Assembly: GCF_022012415.1 (NCBI RefSeq)
Contig: NZ_JAKLTR010000017.1
Location: forward strand, 1-64,000
Length of the DNA stretch: 64,000 nt
Direction of reading: 5' to 3'
Source: Terrimonas ginsenosidimutans
GTDB taxonomy: Bacteria > Bacteroidota > Bacteroidia > Chitinophagales > Chitinophagaceae
Each line of letters starts with the position of its first letter. The stretch's first letter is position 1. Below, in pieces: positions 40,295 to 50,570 of the stretch. The position numbers and the translations under genes are program-made. Under the pieces are notes generated by a model. It saw only the letters and a list, made by a program, of their open reading frames with translations, did not search any database and was not told the DNA's origin.

Positions 40295-42628
40295 ATGAGA
40301 TCATTTCTTTACCTGATTTTGCTGCTCTCCTTTTCTCTCTGTAGTGGAGCACAGGAGATTTCAATTATTCCCAAGCCGGCATCCCTGAAAAAAGGAACAG
40401 GTGTTTTCAACCTGTCTAAATCAACATCGCTGGTGATCCAGGATGAGGGAGACCTTCCTGCCGCGGAATTTTTGAACAGCTATCTTGAGCAGATCTATGG
40501 ATTCAGATTAACAGTGAGTAAAACGCCCGGGATAAATACGATCCGTTTCTATACAAAAAAGTTCATCAAGGCTCCGGAAACAGACGGCTACACATTTGAA
40601 GCAACTGCCAAAGGTATCAGCGTAAGCGGAGATACCTATGCAGGAACATTTCACGGGATGCAAACCCTGATCCAACTGTTGCCGGTCACAAAAGCAACGC
40701 TGCTAAAAGTACCGGCAGTTTCCATACAAGACGCTCCACGTTTCGGCTACCGGGGCATGCACCTTGATGTGAGCCGTCATTTCTTCCCGTTAAGCTTTGT
40801 AAAGAAGTATATTGATTACATCGCGATGCACAAGATGAACTACTTCCACTGGCATCTTACAGATGATCAGGGATGGAGGATTGAGATCAAAAAATATCCG
40901 AAGCTGACAACTGTTGGCGGTTGGAGGAACGGTACGATCATCGGCCGCTATCCGGGCACGGGTAATGACGGCCTGAAATATGGAGGCTTCTATACCCAGG
41001 ATGAAGTAAAAGAAGTAGTGGCTTATGCAGCCGCAAGACATGTGACCGTGGTACCGGAGATCGAGATGCCCGGACATGCTTCCGCAGCGATCGCGGCCTA
41101 TCCTGATCTGAGTTGTTTTCCAACTGAACCGACCAAAAGTTTCTTTCCGAAAGACTGTACCTGGGCTGGTGATACAACCGGAAAACAGGTGCAACAGACC
41201 TGGGGTGTATTCGATGACGTGTTCTGCGCCGGTAAAGAGAATACCTTCAATTTCCTGAAAGATGTGCTGGATGAAGTATTGCCACTTTTCCCATCTGAGA
41301 TCGTTCATGTTGGTGGCGACGAATGTCCGAAGGCAAACTGGAAAAGATGTCCTCTCTGCCAGCAACGAATGAAAGAAAATGGGTTGAAGGATGAGCATGA
41401 ACTGCAGAGTTATTTTATCCAGCGTATGGAAAAATACCTGAATACAAAAGGACGCAAGCTGATCGGCTGGGATGAGATCCTGGAAGGAGGCCTCGCTCCT
41501 AATGCCGCAGTAATGAGCTGGCGCGGTGAAGCCGGTGGTATTGCTGCTGCAAAACAGCATCACGAAGTGGTGATGACGCCAACCGATTATGTATATTTTG
41601 ATTATTCACAGACAACCAATGAAGATTCGGTAACAATCGGTGGTTATGTGAATCTGGAGAAAGTGTATGGCTACAACCCTATACCACCGGCGCTGAATGC
41701 CGCTGAAGCAAAATATGTTCTCGGAGCACAGGCCAATCTATGGTCTGAATACCTGAAGAATACGCGCAAAGTGGAATACATGATCTTCCCGAGGATGACA
41801 GCACTAAGTGAAGTTTTGTGGACACAACCGGCTAATAAAAGCTGGGCTGATTTTGAAAAACGCTTACAAACTCAGTTCAAACGTTTTGATCGCTGGAATA
41901 CGAATTACAGTCGTGCATTCTTCGATCTCAAATCATCTGTCCTTCCTGCTCCCGGCAACAATGGTTTGATATGGAAGCTTGAATCAAAACAACCATCGGT
42001 GCAGATCCGTTATAAGCAATCCGCACCCGGTGTGGAGACAGACATTACCACCGGTTCTCAAATATATAAAACTGCTGTGCCGATCAAAAGCTCGACCACT
42101 ATCGCTGGCTGGAGCACAACCGGTACACAGGTGAACAATCAGCCGATCGTCCAGGAATTCCGTTTCAACCTTGCAACGGGTAAAAAGGTCACCCTCGCAA
42201 CGCCTCCGGCAAACAAATACATCAGTGATGGTGCATTCACGTTGGTAAACGGTATACAGAATGAAAAGGGCATGTCTCGCGCCCGCGAGTTCCTCGGTTT
42301 TGAAGGAACGGATTGCGATGCCACAATAGATCTGGGAAAATTGACTACTGTAAAAGAAATAACGGCCCATACACTTGAGCAGCGCGGCACCTGGATCTAT
42401 TATCCTTCTGCAATGGAAGTATTTGTTTCTTCAGATGGCAAGAGCTTCAAATCAGTCGGCACAACTTCCGATATAACTGCTCAAAAAACACTTAACCTCC
42501 CACTCCCTGCGCCTTTACAGACGCGCTACATCCGCGTTTGGGTAAAGAATAAAGGAGTCATCCCGACAGGTTTACCGGGAGCGGATCACAGGGCATGGTT
42601 GTTCGTCGACGAACTCGAGGTTCGCTAA
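40295..42628 (+). CDS. Beta-N-acetylhexosaminidase (GH20)
   Basis: A 777-residue exported glycoside hydrolase that releases terminal GlcNAc or GalNAc. After the signal peptide comes a GH20b domain (about 22-145), then the TIM barrel (about 148-510) with HWHLTDDQGWRIEI. The catalytic pair D342-E343 lies in HVGGDECPKANW, where Asp positions the substrate acetamido group and Glu is the acid. The C-terminal part (about 620-777) resembles an F5/8-type carbohydrate-binding domain with YYPSAMEVFVSSDGKSFKSV and TRYIRVWVKNKG. It lies in a probable operon behind the CocE-like genes and near the SusCD and NagB genes. Confidence 0.94.
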   Translation: MRSFLYLILLLSFSLCSGAQEISIIPKPASLKKGTGVFNLSKSTSLVIQDEGDLPAAEFLNSYLEQIYGFRLTVSKTPGINTIRFYTKKFIKAPETDGYTFEATAKGISVSGDTYAGTFHGMQTLIQLLPVTKATLLKVPAVSIQDAPRFGYRGMHLDVSRHFFPLSFVKKYIDYIAMHKMNYFHWHLTDDQGWRIEIKKYPKLTTVGGWRNGTIIGRYPGTGNDGLKYGGFYTQDEVKEVVAYAAARHVTVVPEIEMPGHASAAIAAYPDLSCFPTEPTKSFFPKDCTWAGDTTGKQVQQTWGVFDDVFCAGKENTFNFLKDVLDEVLPLFPSEIVHVGGDECPKANWKRCPLCQQRMKENGLKDEHELQSYFIQRMEKYLNTKGRKLIGWDEILEGGLAPNAAVMSWRGEAGGIAAAKQHHEVVMTPTDYVYFDYSQTTNEDSVTIGGYVNLEKVYGYNPIPPALNAAEAKYVLGAQANLWSEYLKNTRKVEYMIFPRMTALSEVLWTQPANKSWADFEKRLQTQFKRFDRWNTNYSRAFFDLKSSVLPAPGNNGLIWKLESKQPSVQIRYKQSAPGVETDITTGSQIYKTAVPIKSSTTIAGWSTTGTQVNNQPIVQEFRFNLATGKKVTLATPPANKYISDGAFTLVNGIQNEKGMSRAREFLGFEGTDCDATIDLGKLTTVKEITAHTLEQRGTWIYYPSAMEVFVSSDGKSFKSVGTTSDITAQKTLNLPLPAPLQTRYIRVWVKNKGVIPTGLPGADHRAWLFVDELEVR

Positions 42629-42769
42629 TGAACATGAATAGCGAAGAACGCGAATAGGCCGTTCAGGTTTGGAATGTCTTGTTTTCTTTATGGAAAATTC
42701 AGGTTCTTCAAATCTAAACGGCCTTTATTTGAAGTCCACATTCCTATCTTGTGGTTCAAATTCTTTTAT

Positions 42770-43600
42770 ATGTGGTTCAGGTTAACTGCTATTTTTCTTT
42801 TTTGTTTGATGTCATCCGGAGCTGTAGGCCAGGTTCATACCTATGATAATGCGGAAGTTGATAGTCTTACTTTTCAGCAAACGCGGAAAGTATTGATCGA
42901 TCTGTCACCGGCAAAGTATTTGAAGAAGACTTATAAGAGTGGTGATGTTGAGCTTCCATACCGGTTGTTATTGCCTGATGACATTAAAAGCGGACAGAAA
43001 TATCCATTGGTCGTCACACTCCACAACTCTTCAAGAATAGGCACTGATAATGAAAATCAACTGGAGCCGTTAGCGAGAATCTGGTTAAGAACGGAAATTT
43101 CCAGCAAATACAAATGTTTCGTTCTCGCGCCTCATTTCAGTAAACGTTCTTCAGACTACACTCCGAACGGACAGGGAGTACTTGTTTCGAACCCCTCCGC
43201 CGACGTACCTGTTTTACTAAAACTGATCGACAGCCTGGAAAAAGAATATCCCGGTATTGACAAAAGCAGGATCTATCTTGTTGGCTACTCAATGGGTGGC
43301 TCAACAGCCCAAAACCTGCTGAATATCGCACCTGCAAAATTCGCAGCAATGGTTTCGATCGCTGGTGTTCCTGATATGTCAAACACTGGCCGGATCAGCA
43401 GCAAACCCATCTGGCTGATTCACGGCAAGAAAGATCAGGAAAATCCTTATGCAGGCAGCCAACTTCTTTACAGAAAACTATCCGGCAATAAAAACCTGGT
43501 ATTTACCACCTTCAGTAATCTTGATCATAATAGCATCAATATTCCCTTTCTCCTTTCGGAGAAAATCCCTCAATACCTGTTTGCAAAATACAATCGATGA
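42770..43600 (+). CDS. Exported alpha/beta-hydrolase (esterase/peptidase-like)
   Basis: A 276-residue hydrolase. The ATG gives signal peptide MWFRLTAIFLFCLMSSGAVG. Longer in-frame starts add only aromatic-basic sequence. YRLLLPDDIKSGQKYPLVV and the nucleophile elbow GYSMGGSTAQNLL identify the fold. The Asp (HGKKDQENPY) and His (SNLDHNSIN) of the triad follow. It resembles the phospholipase/carboxylesterase and PHB-depolymerase-like groups. It lies 141 bp after the GH20 gene and may remove acyl groups from the same glycans (inference). Confidence 0.85.
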   Translation: MWFRLTAIFLFCLMSSGAVGQVHTYDNAEVDSLTFQQTRKVLIDLSPAKYLKKTYKSGDVELPYRLLLPDDIKSGQKYPLVVTLHNSSRIGTDNENQLEPLARIWLRTEISSKYKCFVLAPHFSKRSSDYTPNGQGVLVSNPSADVPVLLKLIDSLEKEYPGIDKSRIYLVGYSMGGSTAQNLLNIAPAKFAAMVSIAGVPDMSNTGRISSKPIWLIHGKKDQENPYAGSQLLYRKLSGNKNLVFTTFSNLDHNSINIPFLLSEKIPQYLFAKYNR

Positions 43601-44135
43601 CAGAAGAAGGTGGTGCAGGTTGAATAATTGGAGAATGGTAAAGCGATATTTTCTAATTGGCTCGTGGGGGAAAGTCGCAGTTAGACTATTCACCACACCA
43701 CTTTGAAAAACCTCTCACTACGTGCGCGCGCAGCTTGCGACGCTTTTTTGCAGTGTGCGATCGCGAAAAGCACTATCAGAAGCATTCAGTAAGATTGCTT
43801 CCAGTAGTGCGTACATGCGTTCTCATCCGTATCCTATACGTTTTCGCCCGCGAACATTCTTATGTATAATTCTTTTATTACTATCTCATTTTCTTCTTTT
43901 TTAAATTCTCAACAAATAAATAAAAAAGTCACCGCCACCTCCATGGCTGACCTCCTCCACCAGCCCTGAAAATGACGGTGAACTTTAAGAATTCTCTTCG
44001 GTAAAGATCGCACTGCGACAGGGCTGAGACCAAGGGATGATCACCAATTCTCAAGTGAAAATAACGGCAAAGATCCTGGGAAAACATCAGCATTATCCGT
44101 CAAAAAAGCATCCAGGATTGCATATTGAGCAACGC
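43601..44135. other. Intergenic stretch with a weak second leftward terminator
   Basis: No gene is seen. The open frames are short and without features. Arms AAAAGTCACCG (near 43924) and CGGTGAACTTT (to 43986) with a GC-rich centre would give a leftward hairpin followed by a U-run. It may be a second terminator for the SusCD transcript or the end of a small RNA. Confidence 0.4.
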
Positions 44136-44164
44136 AAAAAAAAGCTGCCCCATCCGGGGCAGCT
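44136..44164 (-). terminator. Terminator of the SusC-SusD transcript
   Basis: Stem AGCTGCCCC / GGGGCAGCT with a 4-nt loop. Read leftward it is followed by eight U residues. It lies about 110 bp after the SusD stop. Confidence 0.92.
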
Positions 44165-44274
44165 CCTCACTTACTATATGTATACAACTGCTTAGACTTT
44201 TTGCATATGCACTAACCGGTGCAACATTTATCAATCATAGAACTTTTTTCGCGACCATACGTGCCGCATTCACG

Positions 44275-45834
44275 TTATTGTTTGTCCCACCAAACCCTTC
44301 CGATCAGCAGATCTCCTCCCGGTACCGCATCATGGGCAACTTTATAGTTGGTCGGGTTGGTATTCGCTTCTGAGAGTGGGTACGGGAAACGACGTGGTAC
44401 AGTTCCGTTGGTTACGTTGCCCGGATAAACCACCGGTGTAAGATTAGGGATGTTTGTTCTTCTCCAGTTACTCCATCCCTCATAAAAATCGAACATAGTG
44501 GCGGTCAAAGCAAAATACTGTGTGTTGATCATTTCGAGACCGCTTCCTGCAACGTACGGATGTGCTGCGAGGTATGTATCAGCAGCCGTTGCGGAGATCG
44601 CTGCAGCTGCATCATAAGGTGCCATATAAGTAATGGCAGCTTTCACACCATTATTGTAATACGTCGCAGCGGCACCAATGCCGGGAATACCCGTCAGTCT
44701 CGCAGCAGCATCAGCAAGCAACAATTCAGACTCACCATAAGTGAATACGAATGTTGGCGCATTCAGTTTGTTAAGCAATGAGCTTGGTTTGGAATATGCA
44801 GCCATGGTTGTATAACCTGGTGCTGAGGAGATATCTCTTCCGGCAACGCCACTGAGGTCATAGCCATTCGGCATGCCTTTCTGATTGGCTGGCGTCCGGT
44901 CGCCATTGTTCACCTGTGCGATCACGCCAAGTCTCGGATCATTGTTATCCTTCATGAAATCGATCAGCTTCTTAGACCATTTCACATAGTCGGCCTCTGG
45001 CTGACCCTGCAATACCTGAAAGTTACGGTTCACTGTTGGACGTCCGCCGGCTTCATCATGAACGAGGTAAGCGTTATCATCGTTGCTTTGCATCGTTTTA
45101 CCAATGGCTTTGGCAACAGTTGCCTGTGCTTTGGCAGGGTCTACTTTTGAGAGGCGCATTCCTGCACGAAGCATCAGAGAGTAAGCCAGTTTCTTCCACT
45201 TTTCGATCTGATCAGTTTTACCGCGGTAGAACGCATCTCCGTTTGGCTTATCTGCCGCAGGATCGAGTGCGATGGCTGCTTCTTCGTATTCTTTGATGAT
45301 ATCAGTGTAGATGTCCTGCTGTTTGTCGTATACAGGGAAATAGGTTCCGCTGTAATAACCGAGACCTGCTGCGGAATAGGGAACATCGCCATACAGATCA
45401 GTGATCCGTTGCAGGATCATCGCCCGCATGATACGCCCTATCTGGTGCAGGTTCTTATACTGTGCTTTGTTTCTTGTCAGCTCAACAAGATCAGCTACCG
45501 GTTTCACTTGTTCAGGATAAGCCACGAACCAGTAGGCAGCGGTGTAATCTGCATTCAGGATGTACTTATCACCTGCCCAGTAACCGATCACAGTAGACAA
45601 CTGTTGCATCATTGTAGATGAATAGATCAGGTTCCCGCGCCAGGTTTCATAGCTGAAATCAAAGCTGCCGGTGTACGCAAGCTGAGCGGTGGTCAGCAGA
45701 TAATTAGGTTCAAAATTGGTTGGGTTATACGCCGTCGGATCTGTATTCAGTTCGTCAAAGTCCTTTGTACAACTGGTGTACAATGTCACGGTGGCGGAAA
45801 ACAAACCAAGCAGTTTTATAAATTTGTTTTTCAT
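44275..45834 (-). CDS. SusD/RagB-family outer-membrane lipoprotein
   Basis: A 519-residue surface lipoprotein with lipobox TLYTSC (C22), followed by TKDFDELNTDPTAYNP. The body is helical with TPR-like pairs (IMRAMILQRITDLYGDVPYS is a SusD hallmark), and the C-terminus ends RVWWDKQ. It appears to belong to the SusD-like group often described as nutrient-binding. It caps the barrel of the SusC encoded just upstream and captures oligosaccharides or peptides. The gene starts 54 bp after the SusC gene and is the last of the operon. Confidence 0.92.
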   Translation of the reverse strand: MKNKFIKLLGLFSATVTLYTSCTKDFDELNTDPTAYNPTNFEPNYLLTTAQLAYTGSFDFSYETWRGNLIYSSTMMQQLSTVIGYWAGDKYILNADYTAAYWFVAYPEQVKPVADLVELTRNKAQYKNLHQIGRIMRAMILQRITDLYGDVPYSAAGLGYYSGTYFPVYDKQQDIYTDIIKEYEEAAIALDPAADKPNGDAFYRGKTDQIEKWKKLAYSLMLRAGMRLSKVDPAKAQATVAKAIGKTMQSNDDNAYLVHDEAGGRPTVNRNFQVLQGQPEADYVKWSKKLIDFMKDNNDPRLGVIAQVNNGDRTPANQKGMPNGYDLSGVAGRDISSAPGYTTMAAYSKPSSLLNKLNAPTFVFTYGESELLLADAAARLTGIPGIGAAATYYNNGVKAAITYMAPYDAAAAISATAADTYLAAHPYVAGSGLEMINTQYFALTATMFDFYEGWSNWRRTNIPNLTPVVYPGNVTNGTVPRRFPYPLSEANTNPTNYKVAHDAVPGGDLLIGRVWWDKQ

Positions 45835-45888
45835 CCGTATAATTTTTTATTGGTTCAGCTGCCAGGCAGCCGGTAATCGTTAAGTCGC

Positions 45889-48800
45889 CTAGAATTTTAA
45901 ATTGAGGTTTGCACCGAAGCTTCTTACTGGAGGTACGCCACCAAGTTCGAGGCCTTGCGTATAACCGGAGTAGCTTGCTTCAGGATCGATGTTATCCGTC
46001 TTCTTCATCAGGATGAACAGGTTTCTTCCCACCAAACTGAGGCTTGCGCCCTTGATCGCTTTTCCAAACCATTTCTTCGGCAATGTATAGCCGAGTGTGA
46101 ACTGGCGGAATTTGATAAAGCTCGCATCATAAACAAAGAGTTTGGAAACATTGCCGGCCAGTTCTGTATAGTACGCCTGTGCATTTGTTGCCGTACCACC
46201 CGGATTAGGATTGAAATTACTTTCACGTCCTTCCAGTGTATTCTGATGAAGACCGAAGAAGTATCCATAGTAATCCGTTGCAGAGAACAGCTTGCCTCCG
46301 AATTTACCATCGATCAGGAATCCGAGGGTGAAATTGTTGAAAGTAAATTCGTTGTTCCAACCCATCGTGTATTTGTGATAAGCAGAACCCCATGCTTCCA
46401 GTTCCCCTCTTGCCGGCACACCATTCGCACCGAGTACGATCTTCCCGGCAGCATCATACTGATAATCGAACGCCATTACCTGATTGGCCGGAGAGCCAAC
46501 GATATGACGGGTGAACCCAAACCCGGTACGGGATGTACCTACGGCAAGTTCAGCCTGTCCGTCTGTAAGGGAGACAACTTCATTTTTATTGATGGAGCCG
46601 TTCACAGAGCTGGTCCAGCCAAAATTGGATGATCTGTCAAATGGTTTTGCCGTTACAAGAAACTCAAACCCTTTATTCCTTAGTTCACCAATGTTCAGGA
46701 TCACACCTGTATAACCGGAAGTGTTGGACGCGGGCGATTCAAAGATCTCATTCTTTGATTTCTTGTTGTACCACGCCACATCTACGGTAAGTTTACTTCC
46801 CAGTAGACCTAATTCTGCTCCTATTTCGATCTCACTTGCGCTTGACGGACGAAGTTTGGCATTAGGAATAGATGTGTTCGTAATGTTTCCCAATGGCAGG
46901 CCATTCAATTGCTGAGGGAACAATCCGTAGTTCAGCAAGGTCTGATATGGTCTTGTTGCCTGACCCACATTTGCCCAACCCATCCGGAGTTTACCATAGT
47001 TCATCCATGTTGGTTTAATGAATTGGGTGAACAGGAAAGAAGCGTTCACTGATGGATAGAATACATCCAGATCGCTGGAAGGCGCAAGTGTGGAGAACCA
47101 GTCATTTCTGCCTGACGCGTTCAGGAACAGGAAGCCTTTATAGTCGAGATCAAGTGTTGCATATACTGATTGAACTTCCTGGCGGAAATCGGTATACTCG
47201 ATCGTTTTGTTTTTTGCATTCAGGATCGTGTATACATAAGGAACAGCAAAGTCAGTTCCGCCTTCCGTTGTTCCTTCTGCGCGTGCTTTCATGAGGTTTG
47301 CTCCGGCATTGGCGGTGATGTTCAGGTCCTGCCCGATCTTGAATGATTTACCCGCCAGGACATCCACGTTCAGTTCGGAAACACGGTTGAAGTTTTCGGT
47401 GATATTGCGGAATGCCTGCGCATAGTAGCCGGTACCGTTAGGCACTACGCCTGTATAACGATCGTAGTAGAAGTCGCGGCCCGCACGTCCCTGGACAAAG
47501 AATCCATTGTCGAAAGTGTACCTCGCGCTGACCACGCCGATCAGGCGGTTACGTGTCGTGTTGTTGATGAATTTATCAGCGGCAAACCATGGATTGGTTG
47601 CATAGTTGTTATTGGTGAATAGCAGCTCGCTTCCATCAGCCTTTGTTCCTGGCTTGAGTGTATTTATGTTCAGACTCGTTGGAAGAAACATGGTCTGGAA
47701 GTTCGCGTTACCTGCACCATCAGCCAGTATCGGACGGTTACGCGCTTTATCCATTACATAGTTCGCTTTTACATCGATGGTAAGATTCCTGCTTACAGAG
47801 TAGCTTGTCGCAAAATTCAGTGTGTTGCGGTTAAGTCCTGAATTTGGTATTACCGCGCTGTTGTGAAGATTGCTGGCGGAGAAACGTACAGAACCTCCTT
47901 CAAATGCTTTGCCGAATGATACCGTATTGGTCAGCGTGCTGCCAGTCCGGTAAAAGCGGCCGATATTTCCTTTTTGTGCAGCATAAGGCCTTGTCTGACC
48001 GTCGAATTGAATGACGCCGGAGCCATCCAGTTTTGCTCCCCAGCTCGAGTTACCGGCATCGAATGCAGCAACTGCGGTAGTGGGCTTTAAACCATTGGCA
48101 CCATTGCCATATTCATACTGCCAGTCGGTAATGTCCATTACCTTATCTGCCGTATAGTTTGAGTTGAATTCGATCGTTCCTTTACCGCTGCCGGATTTTG
48201 TGGTGATCAGGATCACGCCTGCTTTTGCCCGTGAACCGTACAATGCAGCAGCAGCCGCACCTTTAAGAATCGAGAATGATTCGATATCGTCGGGGTTAAT
48301 GTTCTGGATACCGTCACCATAATCAGGTGAGTTATAATACTGCCCTTTCGTGTTGGCCAGGTCATTCCCTGTAGCGAGGTTGTTGGTCATAGGGATCCCA
48401 TTGATCACATACAGTGGTTGGTTATCTCCCGATAAGCTTGATACACCACGGATGATGACGCTGGTAGATGCGCCCGGACCACCGGATACAGAACTTACGT
48501 TAACCCCCGCAACTTTACCAACAAGCGAGTTGGCTACGTTTGTTTCGCGGGCCTGTGTAACATCGCTGCCTTTTACTTCCGTTACAGAATAGCCCAACGC
48601 CTTGCGTTCTTTTTTTATGCCGAGCGCGGTGACCACCACTTCTGTCATTTGCGTGGCACCCGGAGCCAGTGCGATAGAAAGCTGCGCATCATTGCCGACG
48701 GTGATCGCCTGTTCTGCATAGCCAACATAAGAGACCAGCAGTACATCACCTTTTTTGGCATCGATCACAAAGTCGCCATTAGCATTTGTCGTTGTTCCTT

Positions 48801-49335
48801 TGTTAGTTCCTTTCAGTGAAACACTAACGCCGGCCAGCGGTGCTCCCTTATCATCCGTGATCTTCCCGGTGATCGGATCAAAGACCATTTTCCTGCTGCC
48901 GGAAGGATTCTCAGAATTGAAGTTGAGATGCTGAAGGTTCTCTTCCGAAACTTTTTCTTTTTCTTTTACGATCACAAATGTATTGTCGGAAACTTTTGTG
49001 TATCTGAGTCCGGTATTTTTCAATAATTCATCCAGTATTTTTTCAACGGATGCGTTTACATCTTTTACCGGGCTTACGAGTTTACTACCGAGACTTTGCT
49101 CGGAAAAAAGGAAGTAGGTTCCTTTCTTTTTGTTCAGGTCTTTCAGAACATTGAAAAGTGTTTTCTTTTCGCCGGTTTCCTGTTTCGGTTGCTGTTGTGT
49201 GTATGAAGGAATTCTTTGAGAAGAGTTGGATGCAAAGGAAATTCCATTGCTTTGCGCAGAACCGTCCAGGCTGACCAATAGCTGGGCGCTCATCAAACAC
49301 CCCAGCATTCGGTAAAAGGGCTTTGAATGTCTCAT
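45889..49335 (-). CDS. SusC/RagA-family TonB-dependent transporter with STN domain
   Basis: A 1148-residue outer-membrane transporter. After the signal region come an STN domain (about 60-125), a carboxypeptidase-regulatory-like domain (about 155-228: GKITDDKGAPLAGVSVSLKG), the plug (about 245-365) and a 22-strand barrel ending in LNLKF. The STN domain is the part that contacts FecR-type anti-sigma factors, and a FecR gene lies 92 bp upstream. The transporter should therefore both import its ligand with TonB energy and signal its presence. An inverted repeat CAATTACG...CGTAATTG lies between the fecR and susC genes. Confidence 0.95.
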   Translation of the reverse strand: MRHSKPFYRMLGCLMSAQLLVSLDGSAQSNGISFASNSSQRIPSYTQQQPKQETGEKKTLFNVLKDLNKKKGTYFLFSEQSLGSKLVSPVKDVNASVEKILDELLKNTGLRYTKVSDNTFVIVKEKEKVSEENLQHLNFNSENPSGSRKMVFDPITGKITDDKGAPLAGVSVSLKGTNKGTTTNANGDFVIDAKKGDVLLVSYVGYAEQAITVGNDAQLSIALAPGATQMTEVVVTALGIKKERKALGYSVTEVKGSDVTQARETNVANSLVGKVAGVNVSSVSGGPGASTSVIIRGVSSLSGDNQPLYVINGIPMTNNLATGNDLANTKGQYYNSPDYGDGIQNINPDDIESFSILKGAAAAALYGSRAKAGVILITTKSGSGKGTIEFNSNYTADKVMDITDWQYEYGNGANGLKPTTAVAAFDAGNSSWGAKLDGSGVIQFDGQTRPYAAQKGNIGRFYRTGSTLTNTVSFGKAFEGGSVRFSASNLHNSAVIPNSGLNRNTLNFATSYSVSRNLTIDVKANYVMDKARNRPILADGAGNANFQTMFLPTSLNINTLKPGTKADGSELLFTNNNYATNPWFAADKFINNTTRNRLIGVVSARYTFDNGFFVQGRAGRDFYYDRYTGVVPNGTGYYAQAFRNITENFNRVSELNVDVLAGKSFKIGQDLNITANAGANLMKARAEGTTEGGTDFAVPYVYTILNAKNKTIEYTDFRQEVQSVYATLDLDYKGFLFLNASGRNDWFSTLAPSSDLDVFYPSVNASFLFTQFIKPTWMNYGKLRMGWANVGQATRPYQTLLNYGLFPQQLNGLPLGNITNTSIPNAKLRPSSASEIEIGAELGLLGSKLTVDVAWYNKKSKNEIFESPASNTSGYTGVILNIGELRNKGFEFLVTAKPFDRSSNFGWTSSVNGSINKNEVVSLTDGQAELAVGTSRTGFGFTRHIVGSPANQVMAFDYQYDAAGKIVLGANGVPARGELEAWGSAYHKYTMGWNNEFTFNNFTLGFLIDGKFGGKLFSATDYYGYFFGLHQNTLEGRESNFNPNPGGTATNAQAYYTELAGNVSKLFVYDASFIKFRQFTLGYTLPKKWFGKAIKGASLSLVGRNLFILMKKTDNIDPEASYSGYTQGLELGGVPPVRSFGANLNLKF

Positions 49336-49427
49336 TGTTGCAGTTTTATTTGTTTAGCGATATGCTAACCTCAGGCAATTGAAACAATTACGTAATCCGC
49401 GCCATTAGCGTAATTGCCGGGCAACTG

Positions 49428-50414
49428 TTAAGGCTTTGATATCAGGATCTCTCCGTCCTTACGGGAAATCCTGTAATCGTTCGTTGCTTCTATTGAACGT
49501 AGCAGTACATCCAGGTTGTTGTTTGGCATCATACCTCCAAGCGTGTTAGCGTCAGGTACCGAATCATCTACCGTCACTTTGATGCCGTAATGTTCTTGTA
49601 TTATGCGAGCCGCCTCTCTGATAGGAGTACTGTCAAACAGTATCCTGTTGTCTTTCCATGCAAGAATCCGTTCTTCGTTTGCTGTTTTCTTTTCAAGGCT
49701 TTTGTGATCGATCTGAACAAATTCTCCGGGAACCATCTTTATCTCCTCGCCTGTTGCTGTCCGGATCGTTACACTTCCTTCTGTAAGCAGAACGCTTGTT
49801 TTATTATCTCTTGTCCATACGTTGAATTGTGTTCCGGTCACGATCACATCCAGGTCATTGGTATGTACTACAAACCGGTCTTTCTTTACCGTCTTCTTTA
49901 CATGGAAGAATGCTTCCCCATTCAGCCAGATCTCCCGGTCTTTACCCTCTTTCCAGTCTTTACTGAGCGTAGCACAGCTGTTTGCGTTCAGCACCATTGT
50001 TGAACCATCCGGCAGCTGATGGCTGGCAATCTGCCCGTATTTAGTACTGACTGAAGGATCCCTGGAAACATATTTCCAGATAGAAAATACAGCAGCAAGC
50101 AGCACGAGAGCGGCAGCGACGCCGATCCAACGTTTAAATCGGTTGCGTGACATAGACACAACGCGTCCCCGTTGCTCGTCCTCTCCGATCCGGTCTTCAA
50201 GCCGTGAATAGGCACGTGCGATCTCCTGTGCAGATATGGGTGCTTCCTGCATTCGGATATCTTTCATGAAAGCGACCGCCTCGTTCACCAGTTCCGCCTG
50301 CGAAGGATTTGCAGTGAGCCATTCCTCCCATCCCGCTACGTGTTTTCCCGTAAACCACGCCTGAAAATCCTCATTTTCGATTACATCTTCGACCCGTTGA
50401 AAGCTCCTGCTCAT
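49428..50414 (-). CDS. FecR-family anti-sigma factor/sensor
   Basis: A 328-residue inner-membrane protein. The cytosolic N-terminus (1-93) should hold the sigma factor. One membrane segment lies at about 96-114 (WIGVAAALVLLAAVFSIW). The periplasmic FecR domain (about 122-215) has YGQIASHQLPDGSTMVLNA, and a C-terminal DUF4974-type domain (about 255-326) reaches the STN domain of SusC. It is the first gene of the fecR-susC-susD transcript. Its cognate sigma gene lies divergently 156 bp away instead of directly upstream in the same operon, which is less usual. Confidence 0.94.
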   Translation of the reverse strand: MSRSFQRVEDVIENEDFQAWFTGKHVAGWEEWLTANPSQAELVNEAVAFMKDIRMQEAPISAQEIARAYSRLEDRIGEDEQRGRVVSMSRNRFKRWIGVAAALVLLAAVFSIWKYVSRDPSVSTKYGQIASHQLPDGSTMVLNANSCATLSKDWKEGKDREIWLNGEAFFHVKKTVKKDRFVVHTNDLDVIVTGTQFNVWTRDNKTSVLLTEGSVTIRTATGEEIKMVPGEFVQIDHKSLEKKTANEERILAWKDNRILFDSTPIREAARIIQEHYGIKVTVDDSVPDANTLGGMMPNNNLDVLLRSIEATNDYRISRKDGEILISKP

Positions 50415-50570
50415 ATCTCTTTTTGTTATAAAAATACCGGGTGCCGCCCGGATTTGTTTTGTAATGTGATTTTTTAAAAAAAATATTTTTTCGCACCATT
50501 AAGCCTTCTTCCGCTCTTTATTGATTGTTGATGTTTAAAGCCTATTTTGCAGAAAATCTATTCATAACGT